A DNA stretch of 64,000 bases from Fidelibacterota bacterium (GTDB lineage Bacteria; Fidelibacterota; Marinisomatia; SCGC-AAA003-L08; GCA-2689995): assembly GCA_002689995.1 (NCBI GenBank), contig NZIV01000031.1:40521-104520 (forward strand), given 5' to 3'. Below, piece by piece: positions 45,219 through 54,698 of this stretch; within the stretch, counting starts at the first letter, position 1, and the number at the start of each line of letters is the position of its first letter. The notes below the pieces were generated by a model. It worked only from the letters and a program-made list of their open reading frames with translations, did not search any database and had not been told where the DNA came from. The translations under genes and the position numbers were made by a program.

Positions 45219-45358
45219 TATTTTATTCCTTAATTAGCCCCGAAATATATAGTAACCTCTTTTAATATTATTCCAATAAATTATTTCTTTATATGGTGGA
45301 TATAAATATATCTACAATTTTTATTTAATAATGGTCCTATATCAATAATAATTATTTT

Positions 45359-46726
45359 ATGAAAAATATAAATATTTCAAATTTATCTAAATGGAAGGAA
45401 TTCCGTCAATTAGAGGAAAAAGTTATTATTTCTTTTTTTGAAGAAATTCAAACCTCTCAAAATCAATTAGAAAAAGATATCATATCCATAGGATTTAGAT
45501 CTTTTATCGATGTTTGTAATTGTATATATATCCAAAATAGTTCCATTCAAAATTTTAACAATGAGTATTTTAATATAATAAAAATAAAAAATAAATTAAA
45601 CAAAATTAAATATAAATCAGTCATTGATTATGATTTAGAAAAAGAGAAAATATTTTCAGATTTCAGAATATTTAAATTGTTAAAACTATTTATAAAAATT
45701 AACATGAATAGACTTAAATACATATTTAAGCCTACTGCTTTTGTTTTTATTGAATCAATTAATTTAGAAAAACTAAAAATATATGATAAGTATGGACTTA
45801 TTCTACCCATATCAATTACAAATTTCTTGAATAAAAGTAATGAAAAAAATGATGCAGAATCTTTAATTGGATTATCAAATAGATTAGCCGATAGAATATT
45901 GAATAATATTAATTCAATTCAATTTGATAAAAAATATGTAGCTAAAATTTTATATGAGCATTTTCGTTCGATATATAATGATTATAAAAAAATAAAAATC
46001 AATACACTTCCTAAAAATTTAATAATTAATTGTGGCAACAAGACACCTTTAAGACTATTGTGTAGAGTTATGAAAATGAACAAAAAGAATGTAGTTTCAT
46101 TTGCTCACGGGGAGATTTTGCAAAATAAAGATTATCATAGATTATGGTTAGATAATATTATAAGCACTAATTATGTCGAGCAGTATTCTTTTTTAGCGGA
46201 TGATTTAAAAACAAAAATAAAAAAAACACCATTTATGAATTTATTTACAAGTAAAATTGAATCATTAAAAAATGACATTGAATTTCCTAAAAAGGGAAGA
46301 CTTCTTTTTGAAAATAAAAAAGTATTATTAATTGGAAATGCCACAAAACTACATTCATATTCAACCGTCACGTCATTTATTCCTTCTATTCAAGCTGAAA
46401 TCGAATTGACTATTTTAAATTTCATGAAAAATAAACATTCTGTAGTTAATTATAAAGCACATCCAGGAGGACACGTAAAAACTGAGTTGATTGAATTTTA
46501 TAAAAGTAAAAATTTTATTAATATAGAAAATGAAATATTTGAAAAAGTGATTCCACATTATGATATTATTATTTTTTATTATGCAAGAACATCAACAATT
46601 AATGCTGCTTTTAAAAGTAAAAAACATTTAATTTTTATTGACCTTGGAATTGAGAAGTATGAAGTAAATAGTTTTAATAAAATTAAAGATAGATGTCATA
46701 TTATTAAATATGAAGATATTTTATAG
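45359..46726 (+). CDS. Unrecognised 455-aa protein of the polysaccharide locus, possibly a GT-B-type transferase
   Basis: I do not recognise a family. There is no signal peptide or membrane helix. The N-terminal half is Lys/Asn-rich and looks helical. The C-terminal half has strand-loop segments reminiscent of capsule-type transferases: VSFAHGEIL, KKVLLIGNATKLHSYST, VNYKAHPGGH and FYYARTSTINAA. Kdo-transferase or CDP-glycerol-transferase-like folds share such patterns, so a glycosyl- or phosphotransferase is plausible. A 140-nt gap precedes it, and the MBOAT gene follows 12 nt later. Confidence 0.6.
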   Translation: MKNINISNLSKWKEFRQLEEKVIISFFEEIQTSQNQLEKDIISIGFRSFIDVCNCIYIQNSSIQNFNNEYFNIIKIKNKLNKIKYKSVIDYDLEKEKIFSDFRIFKLLKLFIKINMNRLKYIFKPTAFVFIESINLEKLKIYDKYGLILPISITNFLNKSNEKNDAESLIGLSNRLADRILNNINSIQFDKKYVAKILYEHFRSIYNDYKKIKINTLPKNLIINCGNKTPLRLLCRVMKMNKKNVVSFAHGEILQNKDYHRLWLDNIISTNYVEQYSFLADDLKTKIKKTPFMNLFTSKIESLKNDIEFPKKGRLLFENKKVLLIGNATKLHSYSTVTSFIPSIQAEIELTILNFMKNKHSVVNYKAHPGGHVKTELIEFYKSKNFINIENEIFEKVIPHYDIIIFYYARTSTINAAFKSKKHLIFIDLGIEKYEVNSFNKIKDRCHIIKYEDIL

Positions 46727-46738
46727 ATATAAATATTC

Positions 46739-48160
46739 ATGTTATTTAATTCATTCATATATTTTATTTTTTTATTTGTTTTTCTGCCGATTTATCACAA
46801 AATACCTTTCAAATATAAAAATCCGTTTTTATTAATTAGTAGTTATATTTTTTATGGTTATTGGGATTGGAGATTTACACTCTTACTTTTTATATCAACA
46901 GTCTCAGATTTCTATTTAGGGAAAAAAATATTTTTAAGTTCTAATCAAAAGAATCGAAAGTACTTATTATTTGCGAGTTTATCAGTAAACTTGGGAATAT
47001 TATCTTTTTTTAAATATTATAATTTTTTCATTGACTCCTTTTCAATTCTTATGAATCACTTTAATCTAAGCCTAGACTACCTACATTTTAATATTATATT
47101 GCCTGTTGGGATTTCATTTTACACATTTCAAACAATGTCTTACACGATAGATATTTATAAACGAAAACTAAATCCTACAAATAATATTGTTGATTTTGCA
47201 GTTTTTGTATCATTTTTCCCACAATTAGTAGCTGGTCCAATTGAAAGAGCTAAGAATTTATTACCTCAGATATCAATTAAAAATTCTCCAACTAAAATTC
47301 AGATAAATGAAGGTATTGCTCTAATTATATCTGGATTATTCAAGAAAGTTCTTATTGGTGATACTACAGGAAGGATTGTGGATAAGATATTTGCGCAACC
47401 AGAATTATACAAATCACCTGAATTATTATCAGCAATTATATTATTTTCAATTCAAATTTATGCAGATTTTTCAGGATATAGTAATATAGCCAGAGGGACA
47501 GGGAAGTTACTTGGGATTGAATTGATGAAAAATTTTCAACAACCTTATTTTTCAAGAAATATAACAGAGTTTTGGAGAAGGTGGCATATCTCATTATCAT
47601 CTTGGTTAACTGATTACCTATATATACCTCTAGGAGGAAATAGAAAGGGGTTGTTTAGAACATATCAAAACTTATTAATCACTATGCTTTTAGGAGGACT
47701 TTGGCATGGTGCTAGTTGGAATTTTGTTATTTGGGGAGGCCTTCATGGAATTTATTTAGCTATTCATAAATTTCTTTTGAATGGAAAAAAAATTAGCATT
47801 AAAATGGTTAATTTTAATTTTAACAATATTATTAAGATTATTTTTACATATTTATTAGTATTATTTACATGGTTATTTTTCAGAGCAGATAGCTTTGAAT
47901 CTTCAATATATTTCATAAAAAAAATAATATTTTGGGAATCAAGTGATTTGACCATTAGATTTTTTAAAATAACATTATCATTCATATTTATTACTTTAGC
48001 ATATGATTTAGTAGAACACATAACAAAAAAACACAGCTTCCTCGTATTAATATCAAATAAATATTATTTTCGCACGGGTATTTTATTTGCTATTAGCTTA
48101 GTAAGCTTTCTGTACTTATTTAATTCTAAACCATCTCCATTTATGTATTTTCAGTTTTAA
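46739..48160 (+). CDS. MBOAT-family O-acyltransferase (AlgI-like)
   Basis: This 473-aa multispanning membrane protein has classic AlgI/DltB-type blocks: QLVAGPIERAKNLLPQ, FWRRWHISLSSWL, YIPLGGNRKG and GGLWHGASWNFVIWGGLHG with the catalytic His. It moves an acyl (often acetyl) group across the inner membrane for O-acylation of a glycan. The next gene encodes a GDSL/SGNH-like partner, as AlgI pairs with AlgJ/AlgX. Confidence 0.95.
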   Translation: MLFNSFIYFIFLFVFLPIYHKIPFKYKNPFLLISSYIFYGYWDWRFTLLLFISTVSDFYLGKKIFLSSNQKNRKYLLFASLSVNLGILSFFKYYNFFIDSFSILMNHFNLSLDYLHFNIILPVGISFYTFQTMSYTIDIYKRKLNPTNNIVDFAVFVSFFPQLVAGPIERAKNLLPQISIKNSPTKIQINEGIALIISGLFKKVLIGDTTGRIVDKIFAQPELYKSPELLSAIILFSIQIYADFSGYSNIARGTGKLLGIELMKNFQQPYFSRNITEFWRRWHISLSSWLTDYLYIPLGGNRKGLFRTYQNLLITMLLGGLWHGASWNFVIWGGLHGIYLAIHKFLLNGKKISIKMVNFNFNNIIKIIFTYLLVLFTWLFFRADSFESSIYFIKKIIFWESSDLTIRFFKITLSFIFITLAYDLVEHITKKHSFLVLISNKYYFRTGILFAISLVSFLYLFNSKPSPFMYFQF

Positions 48161-48162
48161 TT

Positions 48163-49221
48163 ATGTATTATAATAGAAATATTATTGGATTCTTTATTGG
48201 GTTTATCATTACTATAATAGTTTTAGAAGTTTATCTTCAAGTATCTGAAATAAATAACCTTTCAAATACGAAAAGACATATTAATATTGGACCTATTTTA
48301 AAGCCTAATCATAAATTTACCTATTTCAATGAAGGTTTTTCAATTGGTAAAGTAAATAAATATGGTTATTATGGTAAAGATTATGATTATCAAAAGAGTG
48401 AAAATGTAAAAAGGATTGCATTAATTGGAGATTCATATGTTGAAGGTATACAGGTATTTGAACGAAATCATTTTAGAAGTAAGTTAGAAAAATTATTAAA
48501 TAAAGGCAAAGTTGATAATATTTATCAGGTACTAAACTTTGGAAGAAGTGGCTTTAATTTAAATGATATTTATTGTTATAATAAAAACTTTATTAGTTCT
48601 TTTGAGCCTTCAACTAAATTAGTTTTTATATCTCCTGGTGACTTAATCTCTCGTGGAAAAATAGAATCAAGACCGTACGCATATATTGAAAATAATGAAA
48701 TTAAAATTGATTATAATCTTGATAATAATTCTAACAATATTTTCAACTTATTCAGAGGTAAAAGTATTATTTTGGGTTACATAAATAGGTCTATTCAATT
48801 AATTAAAAATAATGAATATAAATCAATTTTATTTGGAAAATTATCTCACTTAATAAATAATGATATTCAAAATATTAAAAATATAAATAAAATTAAATCA
48901 TTATCAGAATTAACAAAAAAAATTATACTTGATTTAAGAAAAGAAAATTGTATTTTTGTTATACATAAAGAAACGACTGTTAGCGATTACGATTATTTAA
49001 TTAATGAATTTATAGAATTTTCAAAAAAAAACAATATTAATTATATTGATTTATCTCCATTATTTTATAAATTGAAAATACAAAATATTAATTTCAATTA
49101 TTGGCCTTTAGCAAAATCAAAAGGTCATTTTAATGAAAAAGGTCACACGGAAATAGCCAACTACATCTATGAATATTTAAAAAGAAATGAAAATAAAAAT
49201 AATAAAAGAAAAAAGTTTTAA
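48163..49221 (+). CDS. Membrane-anchored SGNH-hydrolase-like acylation partner (AlgJ/AlgX-like)
   Basis: This 352-aa protein has an N-terminal membrane anchor (about 5-25). The SGNH motif GDSYVEGIQV has the nucleophile Ser, LNFGRSGFNL provides the Gly/Asn block, and HFNEKGHTEIA supplies the C-terminal His region. Such proteins take the acyl group delivered by MBOAT transporters and place it on the glycan in the periplasm. It follows the MBOAT gene by 2 nt. Confidence 0.85.
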   Translation: MYYNRNIIGFFIGFIITIIVLEVYLQVSEINNLSNTKRHINIGPILKPNHKFTYFNEGFSIGKVNKYGYYGKDYDYQKSENVKRIALIGDSYVEGIQVFERNHFRSKLEKLLNKGKVDNIYQVLNFGRSGFNLNDIYCYNKNFISSFEPSTKLVFISPGDLISRGKIESRPYAYIENNEIKIDYNLDNNSNNIFNLFRGKSIILGYINRSIQLIKNNEYKSILFGKLSHLINNDIQNIKNINKIKSLSELTKKIILDLRKENCIFVIHKETTVSDYDYLINEFIEFSKKNNINYIDLSPLFYKLKIQNINFNYWPLAKSKGHFNEKGHTEIANYIYEYLKRNENKNNKRKKF

Positions 49222-49378
49222 TCATAGAAATTATATTGAAGTTAGTTAAGAAATCGTAGATTCTCACAAAATATTTAGCAAAGTTAATGATATTAAGTTT
49301 CAAAAAGAGATAAAAATTATTGGTTGTCAATTAGGCCAATACTCATGCAGTTATATTTTTTAAATAAGTAATTATAAA

Positions 49379-50974
49379 ATGAAAACAGGAATTCATAAAG
49401 TAAATAAACTATATGTAAACGTGAAAGTTGATGATACTTTTTATTTTGAAAAAAGAAAACATGATTATGTTTATTTTAAGGGTTCTTTTTATTATAATGG
49501 GAAGTGGTTTAGTGGCAAAAGTGCTATAAATATTTTATTTAATATGTTGCCTAATATTCCGGATGTCGGTTTCTTCTGCATATTGTATGAAATAAATAAA
49601 GTATTTGGTGCATATGTTGATAAAATTAGAAGCTTCCCACTATTTTACTACACCAAAGGCAATAATTTTTTTATTAGTTGTTTTTTAAACTCACTGCATG
49701 AATTAGGAGAAAAATATATTTTTGATATGTTTTCTTCTTCAGGTTTTGTTCTTGGTAAAAACACTTTGCTAAAAGAAGTTTATCAAATTGAGGCAGGAAG
49801 CAGTCTAAACTATAAACCTGGTGACTCTAATATGATTATAAAAGACTATTTTAGTTATAAACCTTCATTTACTGTAAATAAATTTAATTATTTTGAAAAA
49901 GTCTTAAATGAAATATTTCAACGATTAATAGATTATAGTAATGGAAGACGAATTGTTATTCCTTTGAGCGGTGGACTTGATTCTAGAATTATTGCAGTTT
50001 TTCTAAAAAAACTTAATTATAAAAATATTATTTGCTTTTCATATGGAACTAAAGGCCATAAGGATGTAATAACAAGTAAAAAAATTGCAAATAAATTAGG
50101 TATTAAATGGTTTTTTGTAGAATATGAGTCAAGTAAGTGGAAAGAGTTACTAGACGATAAGGTATTTAGTAATTATTTAAAATTTTCAAGTAATTATTCG
50201 TCATTACCACATATACAGGACTATTTAGCAGTAAGTGAACTTAAAGCTAAAAAAATTATTTTAGAAAATGATATAATTGTTCCAGGCCATACTGGTGACT
50301 TTATTAGCGGTGGTCATATACCTTTTAAATATAAAGAAAATTTAGTATTTGAAAAAAAACAGTTATTGAAAGATATAATTCTAAAGCACTTTAGAGTAAA
50401 TAATGTTCAGAATCTACGATCAGAATCATTAGAAATGATAAGCCAATCAATTATAGACGTTCTAGGTATTAAGGATAAAAATATTTTTAATAATATTGAG
50501 TGTGCACAATTATTTGAGACATTTGACTGGAAAGAAAGGCAATGTAAATTTATTATTAATTCTATTCGAGTTTATGATTTTTTCAAATTAGATTGGTATT
50601 TACCATTATGGGATTCTAAGTTTATTGACTTTTGGAGTGAAAGAAGTTTAGATGAAAAACTGCAAAAGAAATTGTACAAGATTGAGCTTGAAAAAATATT
50701 TCCAAATTATTTTTGTGGAATAAATAATAAGTCTATTAGTCTAATGAATAAATATAAAAAAAACTATATTTTATACTTCATTATTAAATATCTTAAAGTG
50801 TTAGAACAATTTTTCTTAGATAGATCAAAGGTTTATCGTGATTATTTTTATCACCCTTTAAAGTGGTATAGCCTTTTTCCTTTTCGCACAGTTATAAAAA
50901 AAAGAGGCTTTCAAAATATAAATTCATATTTAGTTGATTATTTTATAAATAAGTATACTATTCATAAAAAATGA
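49379..50974 (+). CDS. Asparagine-synthetase-like (class B, C-terminal ATP-pyrophosphatase) protein
   Basis: This 531-aa protein has the PP-loop VIPLSGGLDSRIIAVFLKK near 200 and the following YGTKGHKDVITSKKIA. The N-terminal 150 residues keep the glutaminase-like layout (RSFPLFYY then FISCFLNSLHE), but there is no Cys2 nucleophile at the start, so glutaminase activity is unlikely. Homologues in polysaccharide loci may amidate uronic acids or other carboxyls. The preceding 157 nt appear empty. It overlaps the next glycosyltransferase gene by 4 nt. Confidence 0.85.
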   Translation: MKTGIHKVNKLYVNVKVDDTFYFEKRKHDYVYFKGSFYYNGKWFSGKSAINILFNMLPNIPDVGFFCILYEINKVFGAYVDKIRSFPLFYYTKGNNFFISCFLNSLHELGEKYIFDMFSSSGFVLGKNTLLKEVYQIEAGSSLNYKPGDSNMIIKDYFSYKPSFTVNKFNYFEKVLNEIFQRLIDYSNGRRIVIPLSGGLDSRIIAVFLKKLNYKNIICFSYGTKGHKDVITSKKIANKLGIKWFFVEYESSKWKELLDDKVFSNYLKFSSNYSSLPHIQDYLAVSELKAKKIILENDIIVPGHTGDFISGGHIPFKYKENLVFEKKQLLKDIILKHFRVNNVQNLRSESLEMISQSIIDVLGIKDKNIFNNIECAQLFETFDWKERQCKFIINSIRVYDFFKLDWYLPLWDSKFIDFWSERSLDEKLQKKLYKIELEKIFPNYFCGINNKSISLMNKYKKNYILYFIIKYLKVLEQFFLDRSKVYRDYFYHPLKWYSLFPFRTVIKKRGFQNINSYLVDYFINKYTIHKK

Positions 50975-52173
50975 GATTCTTATTTTTAACAAGTTTTTAT
51001 AGTTCAATTCAACATTCAATTCTAAATAATAAATGGAATCCTAAAGGGATGCCAGCATTTTACTTATTTTTAGAAGGGCTTGATAAAAAATATATTGAAT
51101 TTGATTGCATCTTTATTGGGAAGAATGCTAGCAGCGTCCAATGTTTGAAAAATACAAGATTTACTAAATCTACTTTTTGGATAATTAATTCAGAAAAAGA
51201 AAAAACTTCGTTTAAAATTCTTGATGATTTTTGGTATTTTAAAAATCTTAATACTAAAGTTATAAATTTATTAAACTTAAATAATTATGATATAATCTAT
51301 ATTGATAGAGCTAATATAGGTTTTATACCGTTTATAGATAAAAAATATAATGGCAAAATTATATTAAGACTTCATGGTATAGCGACATTATTCCAAGACT
51401 TTAAAAGCATTAAGGCTAAACTATTTAACTGGTATAGAATTTTTTCATATAGAAGGGAGGTCGATCTTGCAATTGGAACTCGTGACGGTACCCCTGTTGC
51501 CATGTTTTTCGAAAAATATTTAAATAAAAAAACCCCTAAATTAATTATTATGAATGGTGTTAAAAGAAAGAAAGAAAGGATAGAAAAAAACAACTCTAAT
51601 ATAAGATTTCTTTTTCTAGGTAGGTTAGAAGAGGATAAGGGGATTGTTGAAGTACTAGAGGCATTTAAAAAAATAGGTACAGATTATGGTGCGAAAGTTG
51701 AATTAATTATTGTAGGTAATGGTTCAGAAAGGAACACTGTAAAAAATTATTGTAAAAGATATAGTTATATTATTTATAGGGGAGAGTTAAATCACTCTGA
51801 ATTAAGATTGCTTCATAATGATATTGACGTAACAATATCAATTAATTATTTAGGTAATATTTCAAATGTTATCCTTGAATCAATAGTAAATGAGACTGCA
51901 ATTATTACATTAAAAGAGGATAAAAAAAATTTTTATGATATTGATTCTAATTCTTTTTTAAATAATAATGTAATGTACGTTGATAGAAACAATGTTCCCA
52001 ATGATCTTAGTAGAATAATTATTGAACTTATAAATGATAGAAATACATTACAAAGCTTTAAGGATTTAACTAAAAATAATCTGAAACCACAATTAACTAC
52101 GTGGAATTATCGTATTAATAAAGAAATTGAATATATAAAAAAGGTATTTAATAAAGAATTTTTTGAGAGATAA
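50971..52173 (+). CDS. Glycosyltransferase, GT4-like (GT-B fold)
   Basis: This 400-aa protein has a Rossmann-like C-terminal half with RFLFLGRLEEDKGIVEVLEAF, VELIIVGNGSER and SNVILESIVNETAIIT, which carries a version of the EX7E element. The N-terminal acceptor half is divergent. It should add one sugar to the lipid-linked repeat unit on the cytoplasmic face. It overlaps the flippase gene by 11 nt. Confidence 0.85.
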   Translation: MRFLFLTSFYSSIQHSILNNKWNPKGMPAFYLFLEGLDKKYIEFDCIFIGKNASSVQCLKNTRFTKSTFWIINSEKEKTSFKILDDFWYFKNLNTKVINLLNLNNYDIIYIDRANIGFIPFIDKKYNGKIILRLHGIATLFQDFKSIKAKLFNWYRIFSYRREVDLAIGTRDGTPVAMFFEKYLNKKTPKLIIMNGVKRKKERIEKNNSNIRFLFLGRLEEDKGIVEVLEAFKKIGTDYGAKVELIIVGNGSERNTVKNYCKRYSYIIYRGELNHSELRLLHNDIDVTISINYLGNISNVILESIVNETAIITLKEDKKNFYDIDSNSFLNNNVMYVDRNNVPNDLSRIIIELINDRNTLQSFKDLTKNNLKPQLTTWNYRINKEIEYIKKVFNKEFFER

Positions 52174-53446
52174 AATTAAAATATTAAAGAATAAGAAATC
52201 TTTAATGGATATAGTTAAGCTTTCTAGTATTCAAATTGTCTTAAGACCATTGCAGATTATAAAAAGTTTTGTAGTAGCAAAATATTTAGGACCAGAATCT
52301 TATGGAATTTTGAAATCTGTAGAATTAATAGCAATGCTTAATAAATTTGGGAGTTTGGGATTTAAACCAACTATAATACGTAATGGAATTACTGCAATGG
52401 CAAAAGGTGATATAAATGAACTAAAAAGTATAAAAGATAATGCATATTCTGGAGAATTAGTTCTTAGTTTCATTCTATTACTTTTTGGAATAATTAGTTC
52501 ATTTTTTTTTGATAATAAAATAATAGTTTCAGCAATTTTATTAGCATCAGTAGGATTATTTACAGCAAAAATGTTCGGAATATTTCAAACAGAATTACAA
52601 TTAAATAAAAATTTTGGTTCCCTTGCTAAAGTGATCTTGTACCAAGGAATATTAAATTCGGTATTTGTGATGGTATTAGTCCCATTTTTTAATATTCACG
52701 CAGTACTCATGGTTCCCATTATTTCCAGTCCTATTATTATATATTTAGCATATAAAAAAACAGGCAATTTTTTTTCACTTAAAATTGATAGAATAGGAAT
52801 AAAAAAAATTTTAAAGGTAAGTATTCCATTTACATTTGGAACTTTAGCATATGGTTTATTTAGATATACTGAACGTACTATAGTAATTATTTTTATGGGT
52901 TTAAAGGCTACAGGTTTTTTTGGTTTTGCTGATACCATTGCTAATATATTTATTACATTAATGTTAGGCTCAGTTATGAAAGTTCGAAGTATAAAACTTT
53001 TTGAATATTTAGGCAAAAAAAAATATCTTCAAACTCATAGAATGGTTATAAAGGAAACTAGTATTCTAGTTGGAATTTCATTTGTGATTATTTTAGGATT
53101 AGCAATTGGAATGAAATTACTTATTCCACAAATATTACCAAAATGGGAGGGTGCAATTTTAGCCACGATAATTTATAGTTTTGTCATTCCAATAAAACTA
53201 TCATCATCTTATATTGCTTCTGTAATTAAATCACCTACTGTTAATGAGCTTAATTTTGAACCAATAATGCAAATTATTTCAACATTTATCATTATTATTG
53301 GTGCCACTATTTTGCATTATAATGATAGTTTATCATTGAATAATTATATTTTAATCATTTTAATTGCCTTATTATTTTTGCATTCTGGATATATAGTGTT
53401 TTATTATTTTAAATATTATTTGCCCTATATTAAGATAAAGAGTTAA
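52163..53446 (+). CDS. Polysaccharide flippase, Wzx/MATE-like
   Basis: This 427-aa membrane protein has about 12 predicted helices and the family-like N-terminus (VKLSSIQIVLRPLQIIKSFVVAKYLGPESYGILKS). Further blocks ERTIVIIFMGLKATGFFG and SIPFTFGTLAYGLF fit the Wzx/RfbX group. It would turn the undecaprenyl-linked repeat unit to the periplasm. The TTG start overlaps the preceding gene; a Met at 52205 is the alternative. Confidence 0.9.
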   Translation: MRDKIKILKNKKSLMDIVKLSSIQIVLRPLQIIKSFVVAKYLGPESYGILKSVELIAMLNKFGSLGFKPTIIRNGITAMAKGDINELKSIKDNAYSGELVLSFILLLFGIISSFFFDNKIIVSAILLASVGLFTAKMFGIFQTELQLNKNFGSLAKVILYQGILNSVFVMVLVPFFNIHAVLMVPIISSPIIIYLAYKKTGNFFSLKIDRIGIKKILKVSIPFTFGTLAYGLFRYTERTIVIIFMGLKATGFFGFADTIANIFITLMLGSVMKVRSIKLFEYLGKKKYLQTHRMVIKETSILVGISFVIILGLAIGMKLLIPQILPKWEGAILATIIYSFVIPIKLSSSYIASVIKSPTVNELNFEPIMQIISTFIIIIGATILHYNDSLSLNNYILIILIALLFLHSGYIVFYYFKYYLPYIKIKS

Positions 53447-53486
53447 TTGGTTATTTTAATCTCTAGAATAAATTAATGGCTATCTA

Positions 53487-54698
53487 TTGCTAAATAAAAA
53501 CATAAAAATGGCGATTACCTTAATTCTAATATTTACACTTAAAACAAATTTTTGGTTTAGTGAAATGTTTTATAATATTGGAATCCCTTATTTAAGATAC
53601 CAAAAATTATGGTTTTTCTTATTGCCAGGATTTTATATTCTAATACTAGCTTATCAAAATAGAAATTTAAAGTTTAAAAATACACTAATATTTATAACCT
53701 TTTTCATAACACACTATTTTATGGAGCAATATGCCTACGGAAATTCATATCAACCTAGTACACCAATAGATTTACTTAATAGATGGTTATATATATTTTT
53801 ACCATTTATTTTTTTTATCAATGCAGGGCCTAAATATCTTTATTTTATTTTGAAAACTACAATAACATTACTTCTTATAAATCTTATACTTATTTATTCT
53901 GATTTATTAGGTTTATTAAATGTTTCAAATATTTCTATTGGAGAAGGCGTATGGGAAAATAGGTTAGAATCATCCCAAAATTTAAATACTGTTAATGATA
54001 TGGGCGTTTTTGCCTTATTCATTTTATTTTGGCTTAAATTAAAAGGAGAACCTTATAAATTTTTTAATAAGAAACTTCCTTATTATATTTATGTCATACT
54101 TATTGCTCCATTGATTTTCTTTCAATCTTCTCGAGGCTCTTTCATATTGTTAATTCTTATCGCAGTATTTTATTTTAAATCTATTTGGGAGAACTTCAAA
54201 ATAAGTTCAAAAATATTATTAATTCTTTCTTTTCCATTATTAATTATATCACAAAATTATATATTGAATATTTTGTCTGAGGTTAATGTAATAAATAGAT
54301 TAATTGAAACGCCTTTTTCTGAAGAATCTGGTAAGGTTGGAAGGGTATATCAAATAATAGCTACTTGGGAAGTTTTCCAAAATAGTCCTTTTATTGGTGT
54401 TGGCTATCAAAATGCAACAGGAAATATTTTCTATGGAATATTACGTTCAAACTTTCAGTATACTCAGATATTGGCTAGCGGTGGTGTAGTTCTATTTTTA
54501 TTGTATTTTTATATGGTATTTAAATTTTTCGGGAAATCGTTAAGATCAATTAGAAATAATCTCCCTGTGCTTTCTATTTTGTCGTTTGTGTTAGTTCTAT
54601 TTATTTTTAGAAGGCCTGAACCATATTTGGCAGTTATGGCATATGCTACATATGTATTTGATATTAATTATAGAAATGGTACAATTATTGAAAAGTAA
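53487..54698 (+). CDS. O-antigen polymerase/ligase-like membrane protein (Wzy/WaaL group)
   Basis: This 403-aa protein has about ten hydrophobic helices with one larger loop near 270-320. The segment RLIETPFSEESGKVGRVYQIIATWEVFQNSPFIGVG (shortened here) followed by NFQYTQILASGG is typical of the Wzy_C/O-antigen ligase domain. It polymerises repeat units or joins the chain to a carrier. The start is TTG at 53487 or ATG at 53508. It lies beside the Wzx-like gene, as in Wzy-dependent systems. Confidence 0.85.
   Translation: MLNKNIKMAITLILIFTLKTNFWFSEMFYNIGIPYLRYQKLWFFLLPGFYILILAYQNRNLKFKNTLIFITFFITHYFMEQYAYGNSYQPSTPIDLLNRWLYIFLPFIFFINAGPKYLYFILKTTITLLLINLILIYSDLLGLLNVSNISIGEGVWENRLESSQNLNTVNDMGVFALFILFWLKLKGEPYKFFNKKLPYYIYVILIAPLIFFQSSRGSFILLILIAVFYFKSIWENFKISSKILLILSFPLLIISQNYILNILSEVNVINRLIETPFSEESGKVGRVYQIIATWEVFQNSPFIGVGYQNATGNIFYGILRSNFQYTQILASGGVVLFLLYFYMVFKFFGKSLRSIRNNLPVLSILSFVLVLFIFRRPEPYLAVMAYATYVFDINYRNGTIIEK

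Noticed and set aside
49130-49330. Minus-strand ORF between the SGNH and asparagine-synthetase-like genes
   Set aside because: The translation is low-complexity, Phe-rich and overlaps the SGNH gene; no motif supports it.
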